DNA from: Bacteroidales bacterium
GTDB lineage: Bacteria > Bacteroidota > Bacteroidia > Bacteroidales > Marinilabiliaceae
NCBI GenBank assembly: GCA_003249255.1
Contig: QKJP01000031.1
Coordinates: forward strand, 179,614-243,613
Length of the DNA: 64,000 bases
Reading direction: 5' to 3'
In this document: piece after piece, positions 52,163 to 62,277 of the stretch
Layout: every line of letters starts with the position of its first letter
How positions within the stretch are numbered: position 1 is the first letter of the stretch
Made by a program: the position numbers and the translations under genes
The notes under the pieces: model-generated
The model's database searches: none
What the model was told of the DNA's origin: nothing
The model's input: only the letters and a program-made list of their open reading frames with translations

Positions 52163-55100
52163 TTAGAAACTAACATTTAAACCAAACATTATTTTCTTTG
52201 TCAATGGATATAAACCTCTATCAAGTCCTTGACGATCATTACCAGAACTTCCTGCCTCAGGATCCATACCTGGGTAATCTGTAAAAGTAAAGTAATCATC
52301 TAATGATACATACCCACGAACTTTACTTAAGCCTATTTGCGAAGTAAGAGACTTTGGCAATGTATAACCTAATTGAATTTGTTTAATACGCAAATACGAA
52401 CCATCTCGTACCATTAAATCACTATAATAATATCGATCATCAGAATCAGCTGTTTTATCAGGTTTTGGCATACTACCACCAGTATTTTGTGGTGTCCATG
52501 CATCATCTAAGAAGAAAGTTGGATGGTTTGAACCTTTTCGATCTGGACGGAACCATACCATGTATACATCATTACCAGATACACTTTGCAGGAATAAAGA
52601 AAAATCAAAGTTCTTATATTCTAAATCCAAAGTAAATCCATACATCAAATCTGGATGAGGAGATCCAATCTCAGTGATATCACTATCGTCAATAACACCA
52701 TCATTGTTTTGATCAACATAAATAACTTTACCGGTTGCTTGATCTATACCTGCCGTTTCGTAACCTTTATAGAACCAAATTGGCTTACCTTCTTCGAAAC
52801 CTGTTCTATAATTTCCTCGAACTAGTCCTCCAGATACTTTTGTATCATTTTTAACGGAAGTTACCTCATTGCTTAAAGTTGTTAAGTTTAATTTAGCAGA
52901 ATATTTTAAGCCAAAATCTAAAGTACTCTTCCAACCCAATTCAACTTCAAAACCCTTATTTACAACATCTCCACCATTGACAGAAGGAACACCATTAAAT
53001 CCACTACTTCGAGCTGGTGTATCTGGAATAATTAAGTCTTTTGTTTCTTTATTGAAGTAATCAAGAGAGAGACTTAATCGACTATTTAACGCTCTTAAAT
53101 CAACACCAACATTGGTTTGTTGCGAGACTTCCCAACCTAAATCAGGATTGGCTGGATTTACAATTCTTGATCCAGTATGAACAACCCCATTTAAATCTGT
53201 AAAACTAACTCCTTCACTAGACCATGAGGTTTTTTCACTAAATGGAATCACATTGGAAATACTACCATTCTGTCCCCAGCTTGCTCTAACTTTTAAATGA
53301 TCGATTGCTTCGATTGTCCAAAAATCTTCTTTTGAAATTAACCACCCTGCTGAAGCAGAATAAAAATTAGCTTCTCTGTTATCAGGAGGTAAAATACTGG
53401 ATGCATCGCGACGTACCGTTCCTTCAAACATATACTTATCCATAAAGCTATAGCTTAATCTACCAAAATATGAAATCATGGTACGTTCATATAAGCCACC
53501 ACCTACTCGTGCATCTTCCTGACTAACTGTTAAATCATGATAGGCATAATTTTCAAAACCATAAGGCATTTGAGAATACAAATAATAGTTAGGAATAAAC
53601 ATATCTTCATAAGACATACCTACTAAACCTGTAAGATCATGCCCATTAAATGATTTATTATAAGATGCAAAATTCTCCCATAAATTACGTTGAGCACGAT
53701 AAATATTATCTGTCACATTGTTGATTTGATTACTCCTTTCAGATGAAAAGTGGTATTGCTCTGTCCATTGATGCCCCATACCAAATTGCATTTCAGTACC
53801 TCCACGTGAAGTAATAGTTAATCCTTTAATTGGGGTCAAGGTACCAAAGAACATTGCAGTTAATCGATCTTGTTTATCTACATTGTGGGTATTCTCTAAA
53901 AATGCTACAGGATTGGCAGTTTCTCCACTCACAACACGGTTCAAACCATAATATTGACCATCAGGATTTTTAAGTAAAACCTTACCGGCAGCTTCGTAAT
54001 CGATAATGGTTTGAGTTCTTTTACCTTCTAATACAGGTGTAAAAGGGTCTATTAATAAAGCACTGTTTACAATTGAACGATACTCATCATCTTCAGGAAG
54101 CATATTTCGTTTTGTATGAGAATAATTAACATTTGCACCTACTGATAACCAGTCTTTCACATCTTGCTTGGCATTTAAACGGAATGTCACTCTCTCAAAA
54201 TTAGCATTATCACCTCCAATTGCACCATCTTGAGTTAAATAAGAACCTGAAAGGTGATACTTTAATTTATCTTTTGCACCTGAAAAACTCAAACTGTGTT
54301 TTTGCATTGGAGCTGTCGATGAGATTTCATCAACCCAATCTGTATTATATCCATCGGTATTTGATACAGGACGACCAGCCAGTTTCATGTATTCGGTATA
54401 CTGATCAGCATCCATTAAATCAACATTTGATGAAAGTTGCTGAATACCATACTGATAATTATAATTTACACTTGGTTCTCCTTCTTTGCCTAATTTTGTT
54501 GTAATCAATACAACTCCGTTAGCTCCTTCAGTACCATAGATAGCACATGAGGCTCCATCTTTTAATACTTCCATAGACTCTATATCATCTGGATTGATAT
54601 CATCGATTTGTGAAACTTTTAATCCATCGACAATATAAAGTGGATCTGTGTTTCCATTAGAACCAGCACCACGTATACGCATCTTCACCGGAGCACCAGG
54701 GGCACCAGATGTAGGCAATACTGTTACTCCAGACGTTTGACCTTGCAATGCGGTTTCTACTCGACCAGTTGCAGCCGCTTTCACAAGACTTTCTCCTTTT
54801 ACCGAAGAAATTGCTGCTGTTACAACACTCTTGCGTTTCACACCATAACCTACAACTACCACTTCATCCATTTCCTGGTCATCAGCTTTCATAATTACAT
54901 TGAGTTCTGATTTAGCTAATAACTCTTGAGCTTTCATACCAATGTATGAAAAGACTAAGGTATCACCTTGTGAGGCACTTAAGTTAAAATCCCCATCAAA
55001 GTTGGTGATGGTACCGGTTGTGGTTCCTTTTAATAAGACACTAACGCCGGGAATAGGCAATCCGTCGGCTTCTCCGGTTACTTTCCCTTTAACAGCTAAT

Positions 55101-55237
55101 CCTTGTGCATAGGCCTGCGGTAAAGCGGCCAAAGCCAGCAAGAATAGTACCGATATTCGAGGAAAAATCTTGCATTTGCCCTCGAAAGCAGATCGTGAAA
55201 ATAAGGCACGATGCTTCAATAAACTAGACTTTTTCAT
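52163..55237 (-). CDS. SusC-family TonB-dependent outer-membrane transporter
   Basis: 1024 aa from ATG 55237 (the TTG nine codons upstream is unlikely). Signal peptide ends about AQAYAQG; a carboxypeptidase-regulatory-like domain follows (VKGKVTGEADGLPIPGVSVLLKGTTTGTITNFDGDF), then the TonB region and plug (EVVVVGYGVKRKSVVTAAISS, RIRGAGSNGNTDPLYIVDGL, IESMEVLKDGASCAIYGTEGANGVVLITTK), and a 22-strand barrel ending LFGLNVSF-like (MFGLNVSF). Imports oligosaccharides across the outer membrane with its SusD partner, powered by TonB. Lacks the N-terminal signalling extension of FecA-type receptors, in keeping with the absence of sigma/anti-sigma genes. Confidence 0.96.
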   Translation of the reverse strand: MKKSSLLKHRALFSRSAFEGKCKIFPRISVLFLLALAALPQAYAQGLAVKGKVTGEADGLPIPGVSVLLKGTTTGTITNFDGDFNLSASQGDTLVFSYIGMKAQELLAKSELNVIMKADDQEMDEVVVVGYGVKRKSVVTAAISSVKGESLVKAAATGRVETALQGQTSGVTVLPTSGAPGAPVKMRIRGAGSNGNTDPLYIVDGLKVSQIDDINPDDIESMEVLKDGASCAIYGTEGANGVVLITTKLGKEGEPSVNYNYQYGIQQLSSNVDLMDADQYTEYMKLAGRPVSNTDGYNTDWVDEISSTAPMQKHSLSFSGAKDKLKYHLSGSYLTQDGAIGGDNANFERVTFRLNAKQDVKDWLSVGANVNYSHTKRNMLPEDDEYRSIVNSALLIDPFTPVLEGKRTQTIIDYEAAGKVLLKNPDGQYYGLNRVVSGETANPVAFLENTHNVDKQDRLTAMFFGTLTPIKGLTITSRGGTEMQFGMGHQWTEQYHFSSERSNQINNVTDNIYRAQRNLWENFASYNKSFNGHDLTGLVGMSYEDMFIPNYYLYSQMPYGFENYAYHDLTVSQEDARVGGGLYERTMISYFGRLSYSFMDKYMFEGTVRRDASSILPPDNREANFYSASAGWLISKEDFWTIEAIDHLKVRASWGQNGSISNVIPFSEKTSWSSEGVSFTDLNGVVHTGSRIVNPANPDLGWEVSQQTNVGVDLRALNSRLSLSLDYFNKETKDLIIPDTPARSSGFNGVPSVNGGDVVNKGFEVELGWKSTLDFGLKYSAKLNLTTLSNEVTSVKNDTKVSGGLVRGNYRTGFEEGKPIWFYKGYETAGIDQATGKVIYVDQNNDGVIDDSDITEIGSPHPDLMYGFTLDLEYKNFDFSLFLQSVSGNDVYMVWFRPDRKGSNHPTFFLDDAWTPQNTGGSMPKPDKTADSDDRYYYSDLMVRDGSYLRIKQIQLGYTLPKSLTSQIGLSKVRGYVSLDDYFTFTDYPGMDPEAGSSGNDRQGLDRGLYPLTKKIMFGLNVSF

Positions 55238-55294
55238 AGTTTTGTAATGTTTAAAGTAATTCAACCCTTAACTATTAAGTGTTGATGAATTTAG

Positions 55295-55340
55295 GTACCG
55301 GAAATTAATGGGCTCCACTCCAAGATTCCGGTACTTTTTT
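55295..55340. terminator. Intergenic hairpin between GH9 and susC
   Basis: GTACCGGA (55295-55302) pairs with TCCGGTAC (55327-55334). The T run is on the plus strand, so it would terminate plus-strand (antisense) transcription. On the minus strand it could serve as a partial stop or processing site inside the operon. Confidence 0.55.
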
Positions 55341-55353
55341 CGGATTTTTCTAA

Positions 55354-57072
55354 TTATTGTTTACTATCTATTTGTGTTACTAAAAATATTAATGGCACAT
55401 TCCAATTAATAGCAATTTCATTTGTTGAGTAGCTGCATTCACTATCGGTGAATGACTTTGCAGGGTATGTTGAACGCACTACTTCCTCTCCACAATCTTG
55501 CAACACAATAGTATTGGGTCCTCCCACTAAGAAACCGGGCACCGGTTCATCAATCTTATCTGCTCCTGAAGGGCGATGATGAATATTTTTAGGACTTTTT
55601 ATTCCAAAACCGGTCACAAAACAATAGCCGGTGGCGTTACGCCCTAACAAATAATCTAAATCATTTAAAGCTGATTTATAATAACTTTCATCTCCCGTAA
55701 TAAAATGAGCAACAAGCTTTAGCATTCCCTGATTGGCCACATCAGAGTTACTTCCCCAAGCAAACTCATTTATACTAACGCCATAAGCAGCCTTTTCTTC
55801 AATTCCCTTTAGCTTATTGACAAATGAAACATAAGCATCCCTATATGAATTAAACTGATTATTTTCTTCAGCTGTTAAAAGTGACAAATAACCCAGAGTC
55901 CCCACCACATCCCACTTTGGCGTAGTTGGCTCTTCTTCATTCATTTGCATCACTTCCTTACAGTGATCATCTCCTGTCAAAAGATACATTTCTGAAGCTG
56001 CCCAAAACCATTCATCCACTAATGAAGTATCACCATAAGCTCCGGTAGAAACATCCTCAGGCTGAACATAAAAAATATTCGGGTTATATAAAGCCCATCG
56101 CCAGGCCTTATTTGCTTTAGCTTTTAATTCACCAATATACAAAGAATCTTTAAGTTTATACTTTTCAATAGTCCTGGCAGCAAAAGCCATGGTTGATGCA
56201 AAATCTAAGGTTGCCGATGTGCTCTTTTGAACCACATAACGCTTGTCGGTTGTTTCGTGTGGCATCACAAAATCAACGAAGTTTTTTGTCGTCAACTTAT
56301 GATATACGCCTCCATCATTCGGATCTTGCATCGTTTGCATCCAATCCAGATTATATAAAGCTTCATCTATAATGTCCGGAGTTGAATTATCTGACTCCGG
56401 AATATGTATAGATTGCTTGTTATAATATTCCGGAGCCAGAGTATAAGCTAAGAATAAAGAATAGGTAGAAATACTACTATTAACAATATACTTTCCATAA
56501 TCGCCGGCATCGTACCATCCTCCCGGTGAAGATATTTTACTACCCTCAGGTCGATTAGAATTAGCCGCAGACTGATGAACATAAACCACAGTATCAGGAT
56601 GACCTGCAGGTCGACTCCATTGACCTCCATACAAAGAATCAATTTCGTAGCCTGAACGATTAAAATACAGTGCTTTTAATGATGCTTTAGCGATTTCACT
56701 AAAAGGTCTTTTCTTTATTAAAATAGGGTTAACACATAAAGAATCGTCTAACCAAAGCGAATACTTTCCGGCAGTTTTTAAGGCTGAAAAATCAACCAAG
56801 CGAACGGAATCACCGGATAAATCCCAGGATTTAAATTCATCAGGTTCACCTTTTAAAACTACCTTTCCAGCTTCATCCTTAATTTCGAACTTCTTTGCTG
56901 CGGTATATATATAAGCCTTTTTTGAATCATGGATCGCATACCCTACTTGGTTTAGTGCTGCAGAACGCAGCACCAAACCATCAGGTACTTCACTATGACT
57001 CGGTTTTTGTTGACATCCTATCAATAAACCTATAGGAAGTAACAGGCTAACTAACCAAATTTGAAATTTCAT
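55354..57072 (-). CDS. GH9 endoglucanase (cellulase), lipoprotein
   Basis: 572 aa. Lipobox LIGC (Cys near 20). N-terminal immunoglobulin-like cellulase domain ([20 protein letters not shown], about 35-120), then the (alpha/alpha)6 GH9 catalytic domain. [12 protein letters not shown] near 190 carries the nucleophilic-water Asp pair; [22 protein letters not shown] and [16 protein letters not shown] (catalytic Glu in TNE) are the late motifs. Endo- or exo-acting on beta-1,4-glucan or mixed-linkage glucan, on the cell surface or in the periplasm. Its start overlaps the GH94 gene by 26 bp. Part of the cello-oligosaccharide locus. Confidence 0.94.
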   Translation of the reverse strand: MKFQIWLVSLLLPIGLLIGCQQKPSHSEVPDGLVLRSAALNQVGYAIHDSKKAYIYTAAKKFEIKDEAGKVVLKGEPDEFKSWDLSGDSVRLVDFSALKTAGKYSLWLDDSLCVNPILIKKRPFSEIAKASLKALYFNRSGYEIDSLYGGQWSRPAGHPDTVVYVHQSAANSNRPEGSKISSPGGWYDAGDYGKYIVNSSISTYSLFLAYTLAPEYYNKQSIHIPESDNSTPDIIDEALYNLDWMQTMQDPNDGGVYHKLTTKNFVDFVMPHETTDKRYVVQKSTSATLDFASTMAFAARTIEKYKLKDSLYIGELKAKANKAWRWALYNPNIFYVQPEDVSTGAYGDTSLVDEWFWAASEMYLLTGDDHCKEVMQMNEEEPTTPKWDVVGTLGYLSLLTAEENNQFNSYRDAYVSFVNKLKGIEEKAAYGVSINEFAWGSNSDVANQGMLKLVAHFITGDESYYKSALNDLDYLLGRNATGYCFVTGFGIKSPKNIHHRPSGADKIDEPVPGFLVGGPNTIVLQDCGEEVVRSTYPAKSFTDSECSYSTNEIAINWNVPLIFLVTQIDSKQ

Positions 57073-59539
57073 CCTGAGGTGATTTTAATTTTGAATTTGA
57101 ATCTCCACCCAGCACAACATCCACCTTATATTTTCCTTCCGGCATTACAGGAATCAAATTTCCTTCAACCTCTTTTCCATCAACAAATAATTTTTCAACG
57201 CCCTTGTTTACGCCATTCGGATTTGCAATTTTTATTTCATACTCAGCCCCTCTAAAACGACGAACCATGGTATACCCTTTCCAGTCTTTAGGAATACAAG
57301 GATCTATCCTTAATCCTTTATAATCAGGCTGTATACCTAAAATATTCTGAACAATAACCTGAAAGTTCCAAGCAGCTGTTCCAGATAACCAGCTATTCTT
57401 ACCTTCTCCCGGTTTGTAGGCATCTTTACCTGCAATCATTTGACAATATACATAAGGCTCTACCTTATGTAAATCATGAATTTCTTCTAAATAGGCAGGA
57501 CAGATTTTTTTGTAATATTCCCAGGCTTCTTCTCCTCGTCCTAACTTCGTTTCCCCAATCATGATCCAAGGATTGTTATGACAGAAGATACCTGCATTTT
57601 CTTTATATCCTTTTGGGTAAGTTGAAATTTCACCATACTCAATGACATATCTTGTAAAGGCCGGATTATTTAACACAATACCATAAGGAGTATCTAAATA
57701 TTTCTTGACGCTATTCAACGATTTTTCCACCATGCCTTCTTCCATGCCAATCTCTGCCATGGAACACCAGCCTTGGGATTCGATAAAGATTTTTCCTTCC
57801 TCATTTTGATTCGATCCCACTTTATTTCCATGAAAATCATAGGCACGTAAATACCATTCTCCATCCCATCCGTGAAGCTTAACAGCATCTTTCATTTTAT
57901 CAACTTCTGCTTGGGCACGTTTGGCTTCATCATCTTTTCCAAGTTCTTTGCAAAGGTTTACATAATCAGTACCATAGACAACAAACAACCCGGCAATCAT
58001 AACCGATTCAGCCTTTGACCCTTCGGTATTATTTTCGGTAGTTTGGAATGACTCATTTGGATTTGTCGAGAAACAATTCAAATTCAAACAGTCATTCCAA
58101 TCAGCTCTACCTATCAATGGGAGGCCATTAGGGCCTAAATTATTCACTACATGGTTAAATGATATGGTTAAATGATCAAATAAAGACTTTGCTAAAGTAG
58201 GATCGTTATCAAAGGGAACCATCTCATCTAAAATCCCAAAATCACCCGATTCTTTTATATAGCTAACGGTTCCCAATATGAGCCACATTGGATCATCATT
58301 AAATCCTCCACCTATGGCATCATTACCTCTTTTGGTTAATGGTTGATATTGATGATAACACCCACCATCAGGAAACTGAGTAGAAGCAATGTCAATGATA
58401 CGCTCACGAGCTCTTGCCGGAATTTGATGAACAAAACCTATCAAATCCTGGTTAGAATCACGGAAGCCCATTCCACGTCCAATTCCAACCTCGAAAAATG
58501 AAGCCGAGCGAGACATGTTAAAAGTTACCATACATTGGTACTGGTTCCAGATATTAACCATGCGCGATAACTTATCATCTTCGTGCTCGAGGTTAATAAC
58601 ACTTAATAACTCGTCCCAGTAAGAAGCCAATTCTAATAAAGCAGCATCTACTTTTTCTACGGTATCAAACTTAGCGATCATATCTTTCGCTGGTTTTTTA
58701 TTAATTACACCATAGCTTTCCCACTTCTCTTCTTCGGGGTTTTCAATATATCCTAAGATGAAAATAAGATCCTTTGATTCATTAGGCTGAAGCGTAATCT
58801 CCATATAATGAGATGCAATGGGCGACCACCCATGAGCTTCAGAGTTTCTTGGAGCGCCATCAAGGACTGCTTGTGGCCCAGACATCTCATTGTATAACCC
58901 AACGAAAGATTCACGGTCAGTGTCAAATCCATCGATAGGTGCATTTACGTGATAAAATGCATAATGATTTCTACGCTCTTTATATTCTGTTTTATGATAT
59001 AGGGTTGAGGCATCAATTTCGACCTCTCCCGTAGATAAATTACGTTGTAAGTTATTCTGGTCATCTTCGGCATTCCACAAACACCATTCGTTGTATGAAA
59101 ACAACTTAAAAGTTTTTACTGAATCAGAATTATTTACCAGTTGCATCTTCTGAACCTCGCAACGATTCTTTAAGGGAATAAAACAAGTTACACTAGCTTC
59201 TAATCCATTTTTCTCACCGGTAATTTTACTGTAGCTCAAACCATGACGGCATTCATACTTATCCAATTCAGTTTTTACAGGTTTCCATCCGGGTGACCAG
59301 ATAGTATCTTCATCTTTGATGTAAAAATAACGTCCTCCATTATCCATGGGTACATTATTATAACGGTAACGATTTAAGCGTCTAAACTTAGCATCTTTAT
59401 AAAATGAATATCCTCCTGCTGTGTTAGATATTAGGGAAAAGAAATCTTCATTTCCAAGATAATTGATCCATGGAAAAGGTGTACTCGGGTTCGTTATAAC
59501 GTATTCCCTTTGAGCATCATCGAAGAAACCGTACTTCAT
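57047..59539 (-). CDS. GH94 cellobiose/cello-oligosaccharide phosphorylase
   Basis: 830 aa, no signal peptide, so cytoplasmic. N-terminal beta-sandwich ([29 protein letters not shown]) and the (alpha/alpha)6 catalytic barrel with the general-acid Asp in [14 protein letters not shown] near 482 and the later [26 protein letters not shown] and [11 protein letters not shown] (phosphate site Gly-Thr-Ala). Closest in pattern to cellobiose phosphorylase. Splits cellobiose with phosphate into Glc-1-P and glucose. Operon with MFS transporter and GH9. Could also act on Glc-Man made by an epimerase. Confidence 0.93.
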   Translation of the reverse strand: MKYGFFDDAQREYVITNPSTPFPWINYLGNEDFFSLISNTAGGYSFYKDAKFRRLNRYRYNNVPMDNGGRYFYIKDEDTIWSPGWKPVKTELDKYECRHGLSYSKITGEKNGLEASVTCFIPLKNRCEVQKMQLVNNSDSVKTFKLFSYNEWCLWNAEDDQNNLQRNLSTGEVEIDASTLYHKTEYKERRNHYAFYHVNAPIDGFDTDRESFVGLYNEMSGPQAVLDGAPRNSEAHGWSPIASHYMEITLQPNESKDLIFILGYIENPEEEKWESYGVINKKPAKDMIAKFDTVEKVDAALLELASYWDELLSVINLEHEDDKLSRMVNIWNQYQCMVTFNMSRSASFFEVGIGRGMGFRDSNQDLIGFVHQIPARARERIIDIASTQFPDGGCYHQYQPLTKRGNDAIGGGFNDDPMWLILGTVSYIKESGDFGILDEMVPFDNDPTLAKSLFDHLTISFNHVVNNLGPNGLPLIGRADWNDCLNLNCFSTNPNESFQTTENNTEGSKAESVMIAGLFVVYGTDYVNLCKELGKDDEAKRAQAEVDKMKDAVKLHGWDGEWYLRAYDFHGNKVGSNQNEEGKIFIESQGWCSMAEIGMEEGMVEKSLNSVKKYLDTPYGIVLNNPAFTRYVIEYGEISTYPKGYKENAGIFCHNNPWIMIGETKLGRGEEAWEYYKKICPAYLEEIHDLHKVEPYVYCQMIAGKDAYKPGEGKNSWLSGTAAWNFQVIVQNILGIQPDYKGLRIDPCIPKDWKGYTMVRRFRGAEYEIKIANPNGVNKGVEKLFVDGKEVEGNLIPVMPEGKYKVDVVLGGDSNSKLKSPQDEISNLVS

Positions 59540-59578
59540 AGCAACTATAGGTTTTATATTATTCTAACTTTCAAAAGA

Positions 59579-61168
59579 CTAAGCTTTTTGTGCTTCCAAT
59601 TCTTTTGATATTTTTTCTAATTTACTATCAGATAAAGGATATAAGACTAATCCTGTAACACCTAAGACTGTTAAAATTACAGCCGGCACCCAACTCATCA
59701 ACATGATTATGGCTGGTATAGCACCTGAGATGGTTGTTTCATCCATTCCATCGTAATTATAAGAGCTCAAAACCCATCCTATTATAGCCCCGGCAATACC
59801 ACCTCCAAACTTAAAGGCAAAAGTACCCGCAGAATAGATTAACCCTGTAGCTCGTCTACCATTTTGGTATTCTGAAAAGTCAGCACAATCACCCAACATA
59901 GCGAAAAACAGTACCGGCATAATCCCTGCTCCAAATTCGGATAAAGCTCCTAGGCAGAAAATAATTGTTCCATCTCCGGGTTTAGCAATATATAATAGTG
60001 CATTACATACTGCAGAAAACAGCATAACGTATATAAACAAATTCTTCTTACCAAATTTCTTAACTAAGGGTGAGGTTAATAATGCTGCAATTCCAGACAC
60101 AACAAGTAGTACAACCATGTAGGCAGCAGATAAAGCTTCATCATTTAAATAACGTTTAAAGTACATAACCGTTACTCCTTGCTTTATTCCATTATAAATA
60201 CAAAATACAAATCCAACGAAAAGCAATATCAACCATGGCTTGTTTGTTAGAAGATCTTTAATATCATCCCAAACTTTTCCCTGCTGCTCTTTGTGCATAA
60301 CAACTCGTTCTTTTGTACTATAGAAGGTTATTAATAAAAATACTACCAATAAACTCGACAATAGGTAAACTGAATTTTGGTAACCCTCTTTCTGATTGAT
60401 ACACTGAATATTATTAGCGTTTAATGCTGAAATATCTGAGACTATAAATGTATAAACAGAATCTTCTTTCATTGAAAAACTAACCTGAGAGGTTGGTGCA
60501 AGAGTATCGTTCTCCATTAAAAACAAAGCAGATAATCCACTTTTACACGTAATGGCTGCATTATCAACATCTCGACTAGCGACAACTGTAACTTTAAAGT
60601 CTTTCTCAGAATTTTTAGCAACAGTAATACTTGGTTCTGTATTACCGAAAAAGAGCACTAAATAAATCAATAAACCTTGTGTTAAAATCCCACCAAAATA
60701 AGCTCCTGCAAATCGAAAAGATGATAAAGATGTACGTTCTTGTTCATCCGCAGTCATAACCCCCATTAATGCACCGTAAGGCACATTATTGGCGGTATAA
60801 ACAAGGGTATATAAAATATAAGTTACATACGCATAAATCAGCTTTCCCGTTAGACCAAATGGCGGAGTGGTAAAGGTAAGTGCCATAATTAGTCCAAACG
60901 GGATTGCTGTCCATAATATCCATGGACGAAATTTTCCTTTTGATGATTGCGTGCGATCTCCAATAATTCCCATAATCACATCCGTCACCCCATCACTCAA
61001 ACGAGTCACAAGTAATAAAACCCCTGCCGCAGCAACAGGTAACCCATATACATCGATATAAAAAATCATAAGAAAAGTCGACATGGTTCGCCAGGCGATA
61101 TTCGTACCAGCATCACCACAACCATAACCTATTTTTTCCCAAATTGATATTTTATTACTTTGTGTCAT
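59579..61168 (-). CDS. GPH-family sugar:cation symporter with periplasmic insert
   Basis: 529 aa from ATG 61168. N-terminal half: WEKIGYGCGDAGTNIAWRTMSTFLMIFYIDVYG, TRLSDGVTDVIMGIIGDRT and GKFRPWILWTAIPFG are the GPH/MelB hallmarks; NNVPYGALMGVMTADEQERTSLSSFRFAGAYFGG follows. About 85 extra residues (SEKDFKVTVVASRDVDNA to NQKEGYQ) lie between helix 5 and helix 6, on the periplasmic side, whereas GPH proteins usually have a short loop there. C-terminal half complete. It would bring cellobiose or related disaccharides to GH94. 8-12 bp from the regulator gene and 39 bp from GH94. Confidence 0.9.
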   Translation of the reverse strand: MTQSNKISIWEKIGYGCGDAGTNIAWRTMSTFLMIFYIDVYGLPVAAAGVLLLVTRLSDGVTDVIMGIIGDRTQSSKGKFRPWILWTAIPFGLIMALTFTTPPFGLTGKLIYAYVTYILYTLVYTANNVPYGALMGVMTADEQERTSLSSFRFAGAYFGGILTQGLLIYLVLFFGNTEPSITVAKNSEKDFKVTVVASRDVDNAAITCKSGLSALFLMENDTLAPTSQVSFSMKEDSVYTFIVSDISALNANNIQCINQKEGYQNSVYLLSSLLVVFLLITFYSTKERVVMHKEQQGKVWDDIKDLLTNKPWLILLFVGFVFCIYNGIKQGVTVMYFKRYLNDEALSAAYMVVLLVVSGIAALLTSPLVKKFGKKNLFIYVMLFSAVCNALLYIAKPGDGTIIFCLGALSEFGAGIMPVLFFAMLGDCADFSEYQNGRRATGLIYSAGTFAFKFGGGIAGAIIGWVLSSYNYDGMDETTISGAIPAIIMLMSWVPAVILTVLGVTGLVLYPLSDSKLEKISKELEAQKA

Positions 61169-61179
61169 CACTAACGTCT

Positions 61180-62025
61180 TTAAACAATAAATCCAAATAT
61201 ATCTTTGCGTGTATTCTCATACACATCACAACTAAACATATACAAACGAGCCGGTTTATGTGCAACTCCCTTTTGCTTTTCGTCCAAGGGAATTAAGTAT
61301 TTCATCCTCGCAACCTTCTTTCGAAAGTTTCGCTTATCTAACTCTGTACCTAAAATGATCTCGTATACTTTTTGCAATTGACTCAGCGTGAACTTATCAG
61401 GAAGTAACTCAAAACCAATTGGTTCTTGCAATAACTTATTCCTTAAGGCGATCAAAGCTTCATCCAAAATATCATTATGATCAAAAGCTAATTCTTTAAC
61501 CTCATTTACAGGAACCCATTTAACGTTTCTTCCTTTCCATTCAAGGGTTACATCCTGAGTTGCCAACAATGCAAAAAAGCCAATAGATACAATTCTCTTA
61601 TTCGGATCACGGCCATCATTAAGTAACCATGCACGATCATTAGGCTTTGATATCCTATCCGGATTGGCAAAAGTTTTAAATTGCTCTAAGTAAATACCTT
61701 CTAAACCAGTTAAATCAAATAAAACACGAGAAGCTGCATCTTCTATTTTCTCATCTTCATAAATGTGGTTCCCCGTCAAAGTCATATCAGAAAACAACAC
61801 TTCTCCATTAACATCATTGTTTAAAGTTCGATCAACTAATAAAACATTAAGATTATCATAATCGAACCCAAAAATGACACAATCAACAGATATATATTTA
61901 TTTAATTCTTTCACAATTTTTGAACTTTTTCGCTTTTCACGTATTCTTGAAGATTTAGTAATTGTATTTTCAACACTTACTAAAGTGATGGCAAAATAGA
62001 GAATAGATTTATTATTACCAAACAT
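61180..62025 (-). CDS. Nudix-fold transcriptional regulator (NrtR/AraR-like)
   Basis: 281 aa. A Nudix-like domain (VDCVIFGFDYDNLNVLLVDRT, ISIGFFALL-like VSIGFFALLATQDVTLEW) is followed by a winged-helix domain (LLPDKFTLSQLQKVYEIILGTELDKRNFRKKVARM), the domain order of NrtR-family regulators that control sugar genes in Bacteroidota. The Nudix box is degenerate: GNHIYEDEKIEDAASRVLFDLTGL lacks the REUXEE glutamates, so it senses a ligand without hydrolysis. First gene of the PUL operon, and a palindromic operator candidate lies 33 bp upstream (62059-62077). About 50 extra residues precede the Nudix domain. Confidence 0.88.
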   Translation of the reverse strand: MFGNNKSILYFAITLVSVENTITKSSRIREKRKSSKIVKELNKYISVDCVIFGFDYDNLNVLLVDRTLNNDVNGEVLFSDMTLTGNHIYEDEKIEDAASRVLFDLTGLEGIYLEQFKTFANPDRISKPNDRAWLLNDGRDPNKRIVSIGFFALLATQDVTLEWKGRNVKWVPVNEVKELAFDHNDILDEALIALRNKLLQEPIGFELLPDKFTLSQLQKVYEIILGTELDKRNFRKKVARMKYLIPLDEKQKGVAHKPARLYMFSCDVYENTRKDIFGFIV

Positions 62026-62058
62026 TTTTTTTATTTTTTTAACATCTCGATTAATTCT

Positions 62059-62077
62059 TTGTGTACTTTATACACTT
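62059..62077. promoter_or_regulatory. Palindromic operator candidate upstream of the PUL regulator
   Basis: On the minus strand AAGTGTA-TAAAG-TACACAA, sharing the core GTGTA-N5-TACAC with 35006-35024 upstream of GH26. Position between the regulator and mdh suggests autoregulation of the PUL. Confidence 0.6.
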
Positions 62078-62192
62078 AAAGCTCCCATAGATAAAGAGCG
62101 TAAGGAGAATTTGTATGAATTATTTTTTTTTGAAATAACTACTCCAGTTCAAATATTAATGGATAATTATTACGATATGTTTTTCGAATCTT

Positions 62193-62200
62193 TATATTTG
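62193..62200 (+). promoter_or_regulatory. -7 box of mdh
   Basis: TATATTTG fits TAnnTTTG. It overlaps the GTG at 62200, which supports a downstream start codon for mdh. Confidence 0.55.
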
Positions 62201-62277
62201 TGTATTCTAATAAAAACAATGAGAAACTAACAATGCACAAAACAGTTTCTGAAAATATAATTAAAAATACAAACACT

